From positions 86,619,141-86,683,140 of the forward strand of contig NC_079487.1 in the NCBI RefSeq assembly GCF_020520425.1: DNA of 64,000 nt, given 5' to 3'. Source of the stretch: Spinacia oleracea (lineage: Eukaryota > Streptophyta > Magnoliopsida > Caryophyllales > Amaranthaceae). A program made the position numbers and the translations under genes. Below, in pieces: positions 11,956 to 23,835 of the stretch. The stretch's first letter is position 1. Every line of letters begins with the position of its first letter. Below the pieces are notes generated by a model. That model saw nothing but the letters and a program-made list of their open reading frames with translations, had not been told where the DNA came from and did no database searches.

Positions 11956-12989
11956 TTAGGGACAAGTGTGCATTTCCTAATTCCTTTGTCGCTCGATGCT
12001 TGCTCTTGAACATAAGGTAAGAGTTGTCATCCTTATTATGTCCAGAGGTGTTTCTCGGTTTCAGAGTTCAACTGATCAAATAAACAGATAATCATAGCCT
12101 ATGATTCATCCGAGCACGGCCATGCATTTCACAGTTTCTAGCTCTCCGAGTGGCCTTGTACAACTTTTAAGCATCTCATCCCGATTTATGGGAGGACAAT
12201 CCCAATCTTGCGATCTTGAGATTAGACTTCGTTTGATAGGTGATTACCTGAGCGTTGCCTTTATAGCCTCCTTTTACGGTGCGGCGGTTGGTCAACGTCA
12301 AAGTAACCAGTTCTCAAACAAGTAATCTCAAATCACTCAGGTATTGAGGATTTAGTGTCTAATAATTTTAATGAAATTTACTTATGACAGATTTTCATCT
12401 CTTACAGTAAAGTTTCATAGGTCTTGTCCGATACTAGTCTTCCCAAAGTAAGTATCTATGCAAATGATTATGACATTGCCATGTCCACATAGTTCAAGAA
12501 ACAGAACTACTAGTCATCTTGCATTCTAATCGTCTAACGTTTTCTATGCGTCCAATTTTATAGAAAACTCCGACTAGGGACCATTTTCAACCTTTGACAT
12601 TCAAGTTCACTTGATAGACATTTCTTAGTCACAGGACTGGTCCTGACAGTCTATCTTGAATATATCGTCAAATTGAAGGGACTCATCATTTAATACTAAA
12701 CCAAGATTAAATGGAATATGAAAATACATTTCATATATGATAAATGTTCAACCCCAACGTTTTACAACCATGGGCCTCTAACCCATCTTTAAAACAGTTC
12801 ATGGAATTCAAAGCTATGCTTGATTTCCAGTGCCACAATGTGAGTGTTGCTTTCTCACTTGTTGCATAGGTTTAGTTATCATGCTTTGCCGATCTTAATA
12901 TCTTTTTCATCGAATGTTCTTCGAGATATGATGATAAGATCTTTTGAGTTTGTTTAGTATGTGATCTAGTCTTTCTTACTTCGATAGTG

Positions 12990-13160
12990 GTTCTACGCAT
13001 TTTGCAATGAAGAACCATCAAGTCAGCAGACATGTGATCTAGCCAAGTTCAGTGAAGAACCTTTTTAATTTAAACAACTCAGTTTTATTGCTTCTTAGGC
13101 AATAAGTACTTCTACTTCAACTGTATAGGTTGCTAGTGATGCTTTGGTTTGGATTTACTT
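12990..13160 (-). pseudogene. Copia RNase H remnant
   Basis: On the minus strand around 13070-13130 the reading resembles the copia RNase H segment TVEAEYIA..EA, followed by FFTELG near 13050. Several stops interrupt it. The position downstream of the RT remnant fits the copia domain order. Confidence 0.5.
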
Positions 13161-13889
13161 ATCCAAGCAGTTCACGGATATGTGGAAGACTTTCCAGCTG
13201 TATCTTAGAACATAGAAATTAATGTTCAATTTCCCACGCAACAACTCATGGTCTCCAATCCATGTTGCCATTTCAAAACACGATGCTCTATAGCTCGTCC
13301 TTGTCAATGGTTAACTCCAAGGGAATCTTGCTTGATCCTTTGCCAGTGTTTATGCGTGTAGCATCAATATTTAGCATATCTTTATTTCCTTGAATCAAGA
13401 ACTATTCCTATGTACCTCTTCAAGTACCATAAGTTTTTCTTGGTCTCAATCTAATTGGTCTTCACTTAGATCAATAGAGATTGGTATATGTTCGTCATGC
13501 CCAAAGTCACACGATACGTTTTTGGCGATCCTCATATTATATCATTCATGATAAATTCTTTTGCAGAATAATTCCCAATTGAATTCTATTCATGTAATCT
13601 TAGCTCATCTAGTTTCAGTAGATACTAAATCCAGCTAAATTCTTTGACATATAATATAGGTTAAGAATCTTACTTAGATCCTTTGATGTTTAACTTTAGT
13701 AAATTCTTATACATAGTTAAAACATTCTTTACTTAGATTTATTCACATGGGTCGAATATCTCCAATGGAGTCTTTCGTGTTTGATTTAGTAAATGCCATT
13801 ACTTAATCTAAAACATTAATATAAGATCTTTGTAAATAGATCTTAATACCCAGTATGTACTAAGTTTCGCCTTGGTCCATCATTGATGA

Positions 13890-14500
13890 ATAATTTCAAA
13901 TCTAAGTCATTAGCATTTGAATGTTATTTCACAATAGAGAGATATGTGTGTGATACACATAGGACCAATTGAGTTTTATGTACTCCCACTAAACTTCTTA
14001 TATATCTATAAGAATCATGTATATTTTATGAAACTAAAATGCTTATTAGCTTCATTTAAAATACAGTTCCAATTCCCAATTGCTTGCTTAAATCTGTACT
14101 TAGATTTTATAAGCTAGCTTTCCTTTTCAAGCATTTATTTGGATCCACAAATCCTATGACATACCATGTATATAGTTTATTCCAACATTTGATTGAGGAA
14201 TACGTTTTGTCATCCAATTGCTATATGTACCAATATGCAATCATTGCTTGAATTATAGACTTGAGCATTACGATTATGCATGAGGTTTCAACACAATTCA
14301 CACCATAAATTTGCTTGTAACCTTTAGCAACTAATCTAGCTTTGTGTGTGAACACAATTCCATGTTTGATGGTTTTTATCCTTAAAACAAACTTGCAACC
14401 AATAGGTGTGAAACTATTCTTGCAAATCAACAAAATTTCAATTTTGTCATCAAAACATTGGTTATGTTTTATGGCCTTTAACCATCTAAAACATTTGAGT
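13890..14500 (-). pseudogene. Copia reverse transcriptase remnant
   Basis: A 70-codon minus-strand frame (14433-14221) contains KARLVAKGYKQIYGVN and MLKSI, the classical start of a Ty1/copia RT domain. Beyond it, in broken frames, are pieces resembling GFVDPN and SKQLGIG (about 14140-14060). The usual QMDVKTAFLNG segment is degraded to a QLDDKTYSS-like remnant. Stops and shifts make it non-functional. Confidence 0.75.
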
Positions 14501-17500
14501 CTATATATGGTCTCTAACCATTTTAGGGAATCTGGGTTTCGTCATAGCTTTCTCACAGGTCACAAACTCATTAATAGTTTGACTGCAAGTTGTAGGTTTC
14601 TTCACTTTTAATAGAAGAATCTCATAGTTTCATTGACCTGAACTCTATGCCTACTTGGGTATAGAACATCAAACAATAGAATATCAACAGGTACTTTGAG
14701 AGTCCTTTGAATATTCTGTTCTTCTTGAAGCACTTGTAAAGTCTTCTAAGAGATGTCTATTCTTTAAAGCCACTTCTAAAGTCCTTAAAGAATACGTGTT
14801 CGGATTTTCTAAAGAACTTCGAAAAGCCTCCGGAATGTCCGTCTATGTTTGTTGTTCGCCTCGAAGACTTTCGAGGTCTATTTTCTCCCACTTGTCATTT
14901 TGCAAACGAATCTCCAAAAGGACATTATTTCGAGCAAACAAACATTATGTTCTCAAAAATTCGTGGTAGAAACAATACCCTTGTGTTTCATTTGAATAAA
15001 TCACAATGAAACATATATCTATACTTGGGCCTTAGTTTGTTGAATAACAAACACTAAGCTCCCACTGAGTTTAGGAACTCTCTAGATGTATTTTACGAAA
15101 AGTTATTCTGAAATTACTTTTCAATAGCTTTGACGAATTTGGTTTAGGTTGGTGGTAGTTGAGCATTTTGTTTTAGAAATTATAGGAAAAGTCTTTATGA
15201 TTCATCATTAATCGAATCAAGTACTAATTGACTTCGATTATTCCAACTAAGATATGCCATATCTTATGGACCTAGATTGTGAAATTACAACACACAATCA
15301 TTGATGATCATATTTGGTCTCAAGTAATCATCAACATGATCTAACCTAGATCTTTATGATTTCTTGCCAAGTGGATTTTATACTTCTGAATCTTTGAACT
15401 AGCCAAACAGATTCAACTTATATCACATTTGAGTAAATAAACCTATATTTACTCAAATCCATGTGAAATAATAAAGTCATAAAATCTTTCTTTAGCTTTG
15501 AACTCTATTGTCTAGGCGTTCTAACAATAGTTCAAATCTATTGTTACTTTCAACAAGTAAGACTAGTTGTCTTAAAATGATCTAGAATCAATCAACTTTC
15601 AAAAGTCCATCAAAATAGAGCTTATGAATGTTAACTTGTTGATATGGTCTAAGCAACAATGCCAAAGATTAGTGGAACTCAAATCAAGGGGTTGATTTGA
15701 ACCTAGTAAAGTTCTTTAAAGAGTTGTTTGTTTTAATCAAGCATATTGACTCAACCTGTAACTGACCATTTCATTCAAATAAACAAACAAACATTGTTTT
15801 TGTTTTTCTTGGATGTGAGTCTTTCTGTGTTTGAAAACAGAAATTTAGGTATGTTGATTATGGAACAAAATAGCCATTTAGTTCCAGCCTTTAAAACAAA
15901 CTAGATGACCCTACAACTAATGTAGCATTGCCATGCTTCATTTCCCACTTGTAGGCCATTAGTGTAGCCTAGCTTCCATTATTTGAGTTATTACCGAAGT
16001 AAGAACCTCAAGCGGTATATGATACCAAGGAAGTTTGATTGCTAGGTCACTTCTCTTTAAACATAAACTTATAGGTAGAAACGGAATCGTAAATTCCTTT
16101 CATTTGTTCCTCGTTTTCCTATTTCTTGTACCCTTTCTTATAGTCTTAAGAATTGAATTCTTTAGTGTTGACTTTTATACTTTGTTAGACATGTCCAATG
16201 TCACCAACAAGGTTCTTTACCATTTTAATTTATGTTGAATATTTTGTTTCAACTAGATGATCTTACTAGAAGCTTCTAAAGTTCTCTAAGCATCGATCTA
16301 TTCGAATGTCTAGGGACTAGACTCATTCGAGAAATAAATGGACAAAGATATTAGGTTGTTAACCATTGGTAATGCTGAGCGTTTAAACTCAATGCTTTAT
16401 GATCTCAAAACTACAGTGTATTTTGAATTCACAAGCACCAATTGGTTTGCCATTCGATTTTGATGTTCGAAAACAACCATAAAAGTCGCTATAAGAAACG
16501 TACATTTTAAATTGCTCACTTTCTCTCATTTCCGTGAATCGTTCTTGGATTCACTACCAATCGAGGAAATTTACTGTTACCTTTCTAAAAGAATTTATTG
16601 CAGTGCAAGATATTTAATTATAAACAATAATTAAAACATACATTGAAGCATGCAAAGTCTAAACATTTATCATGAATAATAACTTGAAAATGAAAGCAAT
16701 CATGCAATTTAAACAAGTCATTAGCATTTTATTCGAATTATGTGTTCCGGCAGGTGTGAATAAAATGATTCCAAGATCCTAAAATCATTGAAGAACTAAG
16801 CACAGTTTGTCGACTTAATCCTAAAACATCTTAGGTAAGCAAAAGCCTTTAGCTAATAGTCTAGAAACTATTCTTGGTTGATAGGTACGTCTAAGAACTT
16901 ATTAGGTAAACCTATCGATTTTGCCACGACATAAAAGGACTCCTTAGTTATATCGTTGAGTTTCACCAAAACTAACATGTACTCACAATTATTTGTATAC
17001 CTTGCCCCTTTAGGACCAATAAGTAACACCTCGCTGAGCGAAAACTATTACTAGATTGATGTAAAGGATATCCAAGCAAATGTATATTTTGGCATGGCAC
17101 CTTTTAACTCAATTTTTAAGTTTGGAACTTAAGGCTCTTACTATGTTGGTTAGATTTTAAGTGAACTAAAATCCTTAATCATGCAACATAATCAAGCTTT
17201 TGATCTCATGCATTTTAAGACATATTTAAAAGCACTAAATAACTTAAAACATGCATAAGATAAATGTGATCTAGTATGACCCGACTTCATCTTGAAGCTT
17301 TAACTTCAAAGTCCGTCTTGAAAATCTCCGTGGGAGGCACCATTTTCTTCAAATAGGATAAGCTATAATTAAAACTAATTACAACTATTTGATGGTACGC
17401 AGACCATATTTGAATTGAAAAACTACTTTGGTACTTTAGACCAATTACATTCAAATTTATGGTACGCAGACCATATTTTCTATCCTATTTGGGCCATACT

Positions 17501-18059
17501 AGTCACTTCATAACCTGCAAAACAGTACATATACAATATATACCATTTACCCATTCATTATCATGAATGGCCCACATAGCTGGTTAGTAAAACACATTAT
17601 GCATCACGTAAACATTTGCAGCAATTAATCAAGGGCACCAATAATCTACCAATTATTCAGTCCTTATTAATTCTAATCAAGTTGTTTTAACCTTAAGGAT
17701 TTGTAGACCTAATCAAGAGTTTATGACTAAAAGGGCTCCCACTTAAACCAATAAATTCATATGCTTTACTAATTTTAAACATAAAAATGTATTTCTAGTC
17801 TAACCGGAAACATACAAATTTAATTAAAATTTAAAGCTCATATAAATTTATAATTGAATCCAAAAAGTTTAATTTAATTTCAGTCGTATTTAAATTAATT
17901 CATGATTTTAATTTTAGTAAAATAATTAGAATAAATAAAATTTATTATAATTACAATATTCAAAATTAAAATCCAAGAAAATAATTTAAATTATTAATTT
18001 TTTAAAATTAATTAAAATTACGTAAACTGAAAATTTCAAATTAAAATTTCAAAACGATC
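14500..18059 (-). other. Copia interior, decayed gag/integrase zone
   Basis: About 3.6 kb of AT-rich sequence where copia gag, protease and integrase should lie on the minus strand. I could not recognise intact motifs; no frame longer than about 70 codons is convincing. A 20-bp direct repeat (ATGGTACGCAGACCATATTT) occurs near 17391 and 17459. Confidence 0.5.
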
Positions 18060-18690
18060 TAATCGCAACGCAACAACCCTACGCGACGTACGCCCATGGG
18101 CCACACGCACACAGCCATCGCTGGCCATGTGCGCGCAGCCCATGTGCTGCGTTGCATCGCTGCTGCTGCTTTCCTTCGCAAGGCCTCATGCGAGCTGGTG
18201 CTTGCTGCGCGCGCGCCAGCGCTCGATGCACGCGAGCCATCGCTCGCTGCGCTCGCTCGCCAGCGCTCGCTGTGCGCGCTCGCCAGCGCTCGCTGCATGC
18301 GAGCCATCGCTCGCTGTGCGCGCTCGCCAGCGCTCGCTGCGCGCGCTTGCCAGCGCTCGATGCTGCGAGCCATCGCTCGCTATGCGAGGCATCGACGCTG
18401 GGCGGAGCACTCGTGGCACGCGAGCTTGCGCTCGCTGCGCGCGAGGCTCCGCACGCTTTGCGCGAGGCAGTGCGCGCTGTGGCGCAGCTCGCTTGCTGCC
18501 CACACGCGACTGCTCGTGCCTTGCCCTCGCCCTCGCCCATTGGCCCATCGCACACAGCCCACGACACAAGGCAGGGCTGCTGCCTTGTGCTCGTGCACCA
18601 TGGCCTTGCTCATTGCTTTCGTGCCGCATGGGCGACGAGCTCCCTTGCTCGTCGTGACATGCCCGCACTATACAACACCCCTTAAGGGTA
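18060..18690. repeat. GC-rich degenerate tandem repeat in the copia leader
   Basis: A sharply GC-rich block in an AT-rich element. It consists of imperfect repeats of CGCTCGCCAGCGCTCGCTG with self-complementary AGCGCT cores, densest at 18200-18430. Because stop codons are rare in such sequence, most frames on both strands are open; these are composition artefacts. It lies between the primer-site end and the decayed coding zone. Confidence 0.8.
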
Positions 18691-19445
18691 ACACGTAGCG
18701 TCCATTGCTTTGTGCGTGCAAGTTATATGAGCGAATCGCATAAAAATTTAAAATTTATATTCAAAATTAATGACAAATTAATAAATAATATTAATTTCAT
18801 AATTTTAGGGCGAAAAATCGAAAATTTATTATTCAATTGATTTCCGATTAACATGGATTCAAGTCTAGGTCATAAAAATTTAAAATTTAACATAAATTTA
18901 CAATTTTTATGGTGGTTTTTAATCATAGGTATCTAATTAAATTATAATTAATTATGAAAATCAAATTAATTATAAATTATTCTAATTTTCAACAAATTAA
19001 TCATAATTAGAAATTAGATTGCATAATTAACAAGGCTAGGCATTCAAACTTGTTAAACATATACAGTAGGTCAATCAAAAATTCAAGATTTATCAACAAG
19101 AATCGCAAATATTTAATTTAACATCTTAAATTTACGAAATTTTGCATTCGAAAAACTAAAACCTCCGAAAAGTCATAGTTAGGCTTCGAATTTGAGAATT
19201 CTGGGTTCGGCCGAAAAAAACTTGTTTTTGTCAAAATTTTAGAATGCCTTTTACATGCGGAATTGACACAAAAATCACTCAATTTGGATGAGTAACGAAG
19301 AAACTGCCGAAAAACTGCGTACGTATAATTAAATAAACGCAATTTGCAATTAATTAACAATTACGAAAATTAATCACCCCTTTTAATTCTTGCAAATTTG
19401 TAATATTTAACCATGTTCATGCAATTTAGATTATGAAAATAATAA

Positions 19446-19462
19446 GAGGCTCGTGATACCAC
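19446..19462 (-). promoter_or_regulatory. Primer binding site of the copia element
   Basis: The minus strand directly after the LTR reads GTGGTATCACGAGCCTC. This matches the initiator methionine tRNA 3' end (TGGTATCAGAGCC) with one extra C. Confidence 0.8.
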
Positions 19463-20842
19463 TGTTAGGTTATGATACATATGACAATTCATAAATCATG
19501 CGGAAAAACCATAAAGCCAGGAAAACATATTATTTACACATAATCATTTAGCATAGTTTAGATGCATACTCTTTGTTGCGTGTCTTCCCTAGCTGCGCCC
19601 GAACCGAACAAGAACAAGTCTTTAGGACTCCAAGTGTCGTCCCTCCGTAGATAGTCCACAGCACGTCTGGATCCGCCTTAAGATTGACCAACTAGAATCG
19701 CCCTTAAGGTTCTACTTATTTTCGGCTAAATGGGCAAGAGTTATGGCTGATTTTGTGCTTAAAAATCCTAGCTTTGAATACTTGAAAACTTATGTATAAA
19801 CAATGACCCTAGGCCCTTATTTATAGAGGTATGGAAAGAGAATTGGAATCCTATTAGGATACTAATTTATTTAATTAGAATCCTGCTAGGACTCTATTTA
19901 AATAAACTTTATCTAACAGGTTTAGGATTTAATCTTTTATTGAATCCCGATAGCTTTAGGATTCGCACACGAGCATCGCATGAGCACCGTACACCCGCGC
20001 AGGCCTTGCGGCCCACGCTGAGCGCACAGCGCTCGGCCCATGCTTCTGTCCGCGCGCGCCCATGGCTTCGGCTGGGCCTGGCTTGCGCTGGGCCTGGTCG
20101 AGGCTTTGGCGTGTGTTGGTGATGCGTGTGGCTTGCTGGGCGATGGCCTGGCTTCGTGCTGGGCCTTCGTCTAGCGAGCCTCGTCCGATGCTAATTCGTA
20201 CGATACGCTTTCGATTAAATTCCCGATTCCGGAATTTATTTCCGATACGAACAATATTTAATATTTCCGATTCCGGAATTAATTTCCGTTTCGAACAAAT
20301 ATTTAATATTTCCGTTTCCGGAATTATTTTCCGATTCCGATAATATTTCCGTTTCTGACAATATTTCCGTTTCCGACAATATTTCCGATTCCGGCAATAT
20401 TTCCATTTCCGATAATATTTTCCGATACGTACCATGTTTCCGTTTCCGGCAACATCTACGACTTGGATAATATTTATATTTCCGATACGATCCATATTTC
20501 CGTTTCCGGCAATATCATCGTTTCCGGAGTATTCATTTCTTGCCTGTGACGATCTCAGCTCCCACTGAAACCAAGATCCGTCGATTCCGAATATCCATAG
20601 ATGGAGTATTTAATGCCATTAAATACTTGATCCGTTTACGTACTATTTGTGTGACCCTACGGGTTCAGTCAAGAGTAAGCTGTGGATTAATATCATTAAT
20701 TCCACTTGAACTGAAGCGGCCTCTAGCTAGGCATTCAGCTCACTTGATCTCACTGAATTATTAACTTGTTAATTAATACTGAACCGCATTTATTAGACTT
20801 AACATTGAATGCATACTTGGACCAAGGGCATTATTTCCTTCA
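19463..20842 (-). repeat. 5' LTR of the nested copia element
   Basis: Same length and structure as 10561-11940. Differences I could see include C/T changes near 10681/19583 and 10699/19601, one A/C change near 11304/20206, and five others. Confidence 0.95.
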
Positions 20843-20847
20843 GATGG

Positions 20848-21693
20848 GAACCGTACTGACCCAGAGTGCGTAGCAGTCATCTCCGGAGGATTGGCCGCCG
20901 ACGGGCCGACCATGAGGGGCCAGAAGGATTATGCCAAGCGGTTGGGGTAAGTGATGCTGTCCGGCAAGGCCACAGCCGACCCGTTTCCAAAAGTAGAAAT
21001 CGGCGAGGCCGACCGTGGGAAAATCTCCACCCCGCATGACGATCCTTTGGTGATTGAGTTAAAGGTTGCTAATATGAGGGTTAGGCGTATTTTGGTTGAT
21101 ACAGGAAGTTCGTCGGACATAATTAGTCTAGAGTGCTTGAACCGGCTGCAACATGATTCCTCAAAGATTGAGAAAATCCACTATCCCATTATAGGCTTCG
21201 GAGGTAGTATCATCCATCCAGTCGGCATCATTGCTCTTCCTCTGAGAATGGGAAATAAAAAGGAATCTCGACAAATGGACGTCCGTTTCCTCATAGTGAA
21301 AGACCTGACGGCGTATAACATCATCTTGGGGCGTCCTACCTTGAATAGGGCAAAGGCTGTCATTGTGACTCATTTGATGCTTCTTAAGTTTATCTGTGAC
21401 GATGGGAGTGTCAGCACTATACATGGTGATCAGCAACAAGCTAGAGATTGCTATCTAACCACCTTGAGTCCGGAAGCATGGGGGACGGGTGAAGAGAAAG
21501 AGACATCGGGAAACAAACGAAAATGTGGCGACACACAACCCAAAGTCGTCAAAGAAACATTAACCATCTCAGCAGGGCACATGGAAGAGAGACGCCCAGA
21601 GCCTGTTGGGGCTCATTTCAATGTGGTATTAAACACAGATAAACCTGACAGAGTAGTACCCATCAGGATTCCTCCTGACAACCCGCTGGCGGC
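20848..21693 (+). pseudogene. Tat gag end and aspartic protease
   Basis: This is the continuation of gag/pol after the copia insertion. The reading from gag includes DPECVAVISGG, then TAA at 20948-20950 in place of an expected glutamine-like codon. It then runs to the hAT insertion. The aspartic protease signature LVDTGSSSDI lies about 48 codons after the stop, followed by ILGRPTLN. The TAA may be a disabling mutation or the natural gag/pol boundary; I cannot decide from one copy. The apparent end at 21739 is inside the hAT element. Confidence 0.85.
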
Positions 21694-22748
21694 TAGGGGT
21701 GTTCATTACCGGGTACCCGGCTTATCGGGTACCCGATAATACGGGTACCCGCTTTTGCGGGTAGTTAAAATATCGGCCCATGACCCGACCCGGAAAAAGC
21801 GGGTACCCGGATTTCGGGTACCCGATTTTCCCGGGTCGGGATATCGGGTACCCGAAATTTTAATTAGCGAAAGTTTTGAACATAGAACAAATATAGAGAT
21901 CCAATCAATAGCACTAAAATAAGATTACTAGTCGAGTTAGAGACTCATAGTAGTCAAATCCTGGAAATTAAATCCATAATGACAAACAACATAACAAAAT
22001 AATTAATTTTAATTAAAAGTTTGACAAAAGTAAATTAAACCAAATATATTAATGACATACGGGTATATATAATTTCAATTCTATTTTTATACACAGCTAT
22101 ACACCCAACTGAATGGTTGACCTGACCTTCCTTTGATTTCGTTTTGAGAGGAATTTACTGGGAAGAGGATGAAATGGGTAAGAATCTAAGAACGAACAAA
22201 CAGCAGCATCAACATCTCACGCCATCCTTCCTCATAATAGTGGTAAATTAACTTAAGCGATTTACACTCCATGGATTGAAGAACACAATAGCAACATCAC
22301 AATATAACATGTAGTTGAATCCGATTTTAAAGAGAACATCCATTGATGACCAACAAAGATATTATACTCAAAACGTAGATCGTCAAACCAATTTTTAGAA
22401 TCAAGTGAAGAAATTACATGATTCAAATTTCTAGAACGAAGATCCGAGAAATTAGAGTTTTTTTGGAGGAGAGAGAAAAAAAGATGATAATGTTTGGATA
22501 GAAATGAGAAGCAGAAGAGAGAATCATAAAAAACAATGAACCAAAAAAAGGGTTGAGATTAGAAATAACGGGTATTCGGGTACCCGCCAGAACAAAACAT
22601 TGGCCCATGACCCGACCCGATTAAAAGCATAGTTTACCGGGTCGGGTACCCGACCCGTTAAATTTTAAAAAATCAGCAAAATACCCGGTTAATTTGAAGC
22701 GGGTCAACGGGTCGGGTAGTGCGGGTCGGGTATTTTTGAACACCCCTA
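21694..22748. mobile_element. hAT-type element with GGGTACCCG words, in Tat pol
   Basis: It is flanked by the 8-bp duplication CTGGCGGC (21686-21693 and 22749-22756), with inverted ends TAGGGGTGTTCA and TGAACACCCCTA. Subterminal zones (21710-21860 and 22560-22745) carry many CGGGTACCCG and CCCGACCCG words; the centre is AT-rich with no transposase. The terminal TAGGGGTGT is shared with the element at 5375-6438, although their internal words differ. Confidence 0.9.
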
Positions 22749-22756
22749 CTGGCGGC

Positions 22757-23835
22757 AGAGTTGGTCCACCTACTGAGAGAATTTGAAGATATCTTTGCTT
22801 TCGCAGTGGAAGAAATGCCGGGTATTGATCCTGCTGTGGCCGTCCATAAGCTGAATATGGACCCAAACTTTAAACCGGTTCGTCAGAAGAAAAGGAACCA
22901 TGGGGAAGATAGAAATCAGGCGGAAGCAGCAGAAATACAAAAGTTAATGGAGGCAGGGTTCGTCAGGCCTAGTCAGTACCCCGACTGGGTTGCTAATGTG
23001 GTCCTCGTCAAGAAACCTAATGGCACCTGGAGAATGTGTGTTGATTACACCAACCTCAATAAGGCATGTCCCAAGGACAGTTTCCCATTGCCTAAGATTG
23101 ACCGGCTTATCGAGTCTACAGCAGGGCATGCTATGATGAGCTTCATGGATGCATACTCAGGGTTTCATCAGATCCCGTTGTGGCCTAACGACCAGGAAAA
23201 AACGTCATTTGTTACTGAACAAGGCCTTTACTGCTAAAAAGTGATGCCGTTTGGATTAAAGAATGCACCGGCCACCTTTCAGCGTCTTATTAACACTGTG
23301 TTAAAAAAGCAGCTCGGCAGAAACATTGAAGCTTATATTGATGATATGATCGTGAAAAGTAAGCTGCGGGCGGCACATATAACTGATCTTAGGGAGACAT
23401 TTGAGACTATTCGAGCTTACAACATGAGATTGAATCCTAAGAAGTGTGTGTTTGGGGTGACGTCAGGCAAATTCTTAGGTTTCTTGATTGATGAAAGGGG
23501 AATTGAAGCCAACCCAGACAAAATCCAGGAAGTAATTGATATGAGCTCACCAAACAGTAAAAGAGGTCCAGCGGCTCACAGGTTGCTTGGCCGCCCTGGG
23601 CAGATTCCTTTCCAGGGCTGGAGACAAGTGCCACTACTTTTTTAGGGCAATCAGAAAGAAGGCCAAGTTTGAATGGTCGGACGAAGCCGAGGCGGCGTTG
23701 GTCAGATTAAAGGAACACTTGCATACCTTGCCTCGTCTTGTTAGCCCCTTGCCAGGAGAGACTTTGTACATGTATCTCGCCGTGTCCGAGCACTCATTGA
23801 GTGCCGTTCTACTGGCAGAGAGGGAGGGAATATAA
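22757..23835 (+). pseudogene. Tat reverse transcriptase and first RNase H, broken
   Basis: RT of the Tat pol. Motifs in order are WRMCVDYTNLNKACPKDSFPLP, MDAYSGFHQI, MPFGLKNAPATFQR and the catalytic YIDDMIVKS (23335-23361). Damage: TAA at 23235-23237 just before MPFGLK, a frameshift near 23550-23590, and TAA at 23833-23835. The shift separates the frame ending at 23645 from the one starting near 23587 (AALGRFLSRAGDKC). Two stops are one substitution from TAC and CAA. Confidence 0.9.

Larger units (their letters stand above)
10561..20842 (-). mobile_element. Young, coding-dead Ty1/copia element in Tat gag
   Basis: Flanked by GATGG on both sides (10556-10560 and 20843-20847). The LTRs are both 1380 bp and differ by only about eight substitutions. 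The orientation is minus: the primer site lies beside the right LTR and the polypurine tract beside the left. The 7.5-kb interior (11941-19462) is AT-rich and contains only decayed pieces of copia pol. Near-identical LTRs with a dead interior mean the element was already defective when it moved, using proteins supplied in trans. Confidence 0.93.

Noticed and set aside
18059..18698. Up to eight overlapping frames of 77-200 codons on both strands
   Set aside because: The GC-rich repeat has few stop codons in any frame; the peptides are arginine/alanine/serine repeats without domains.
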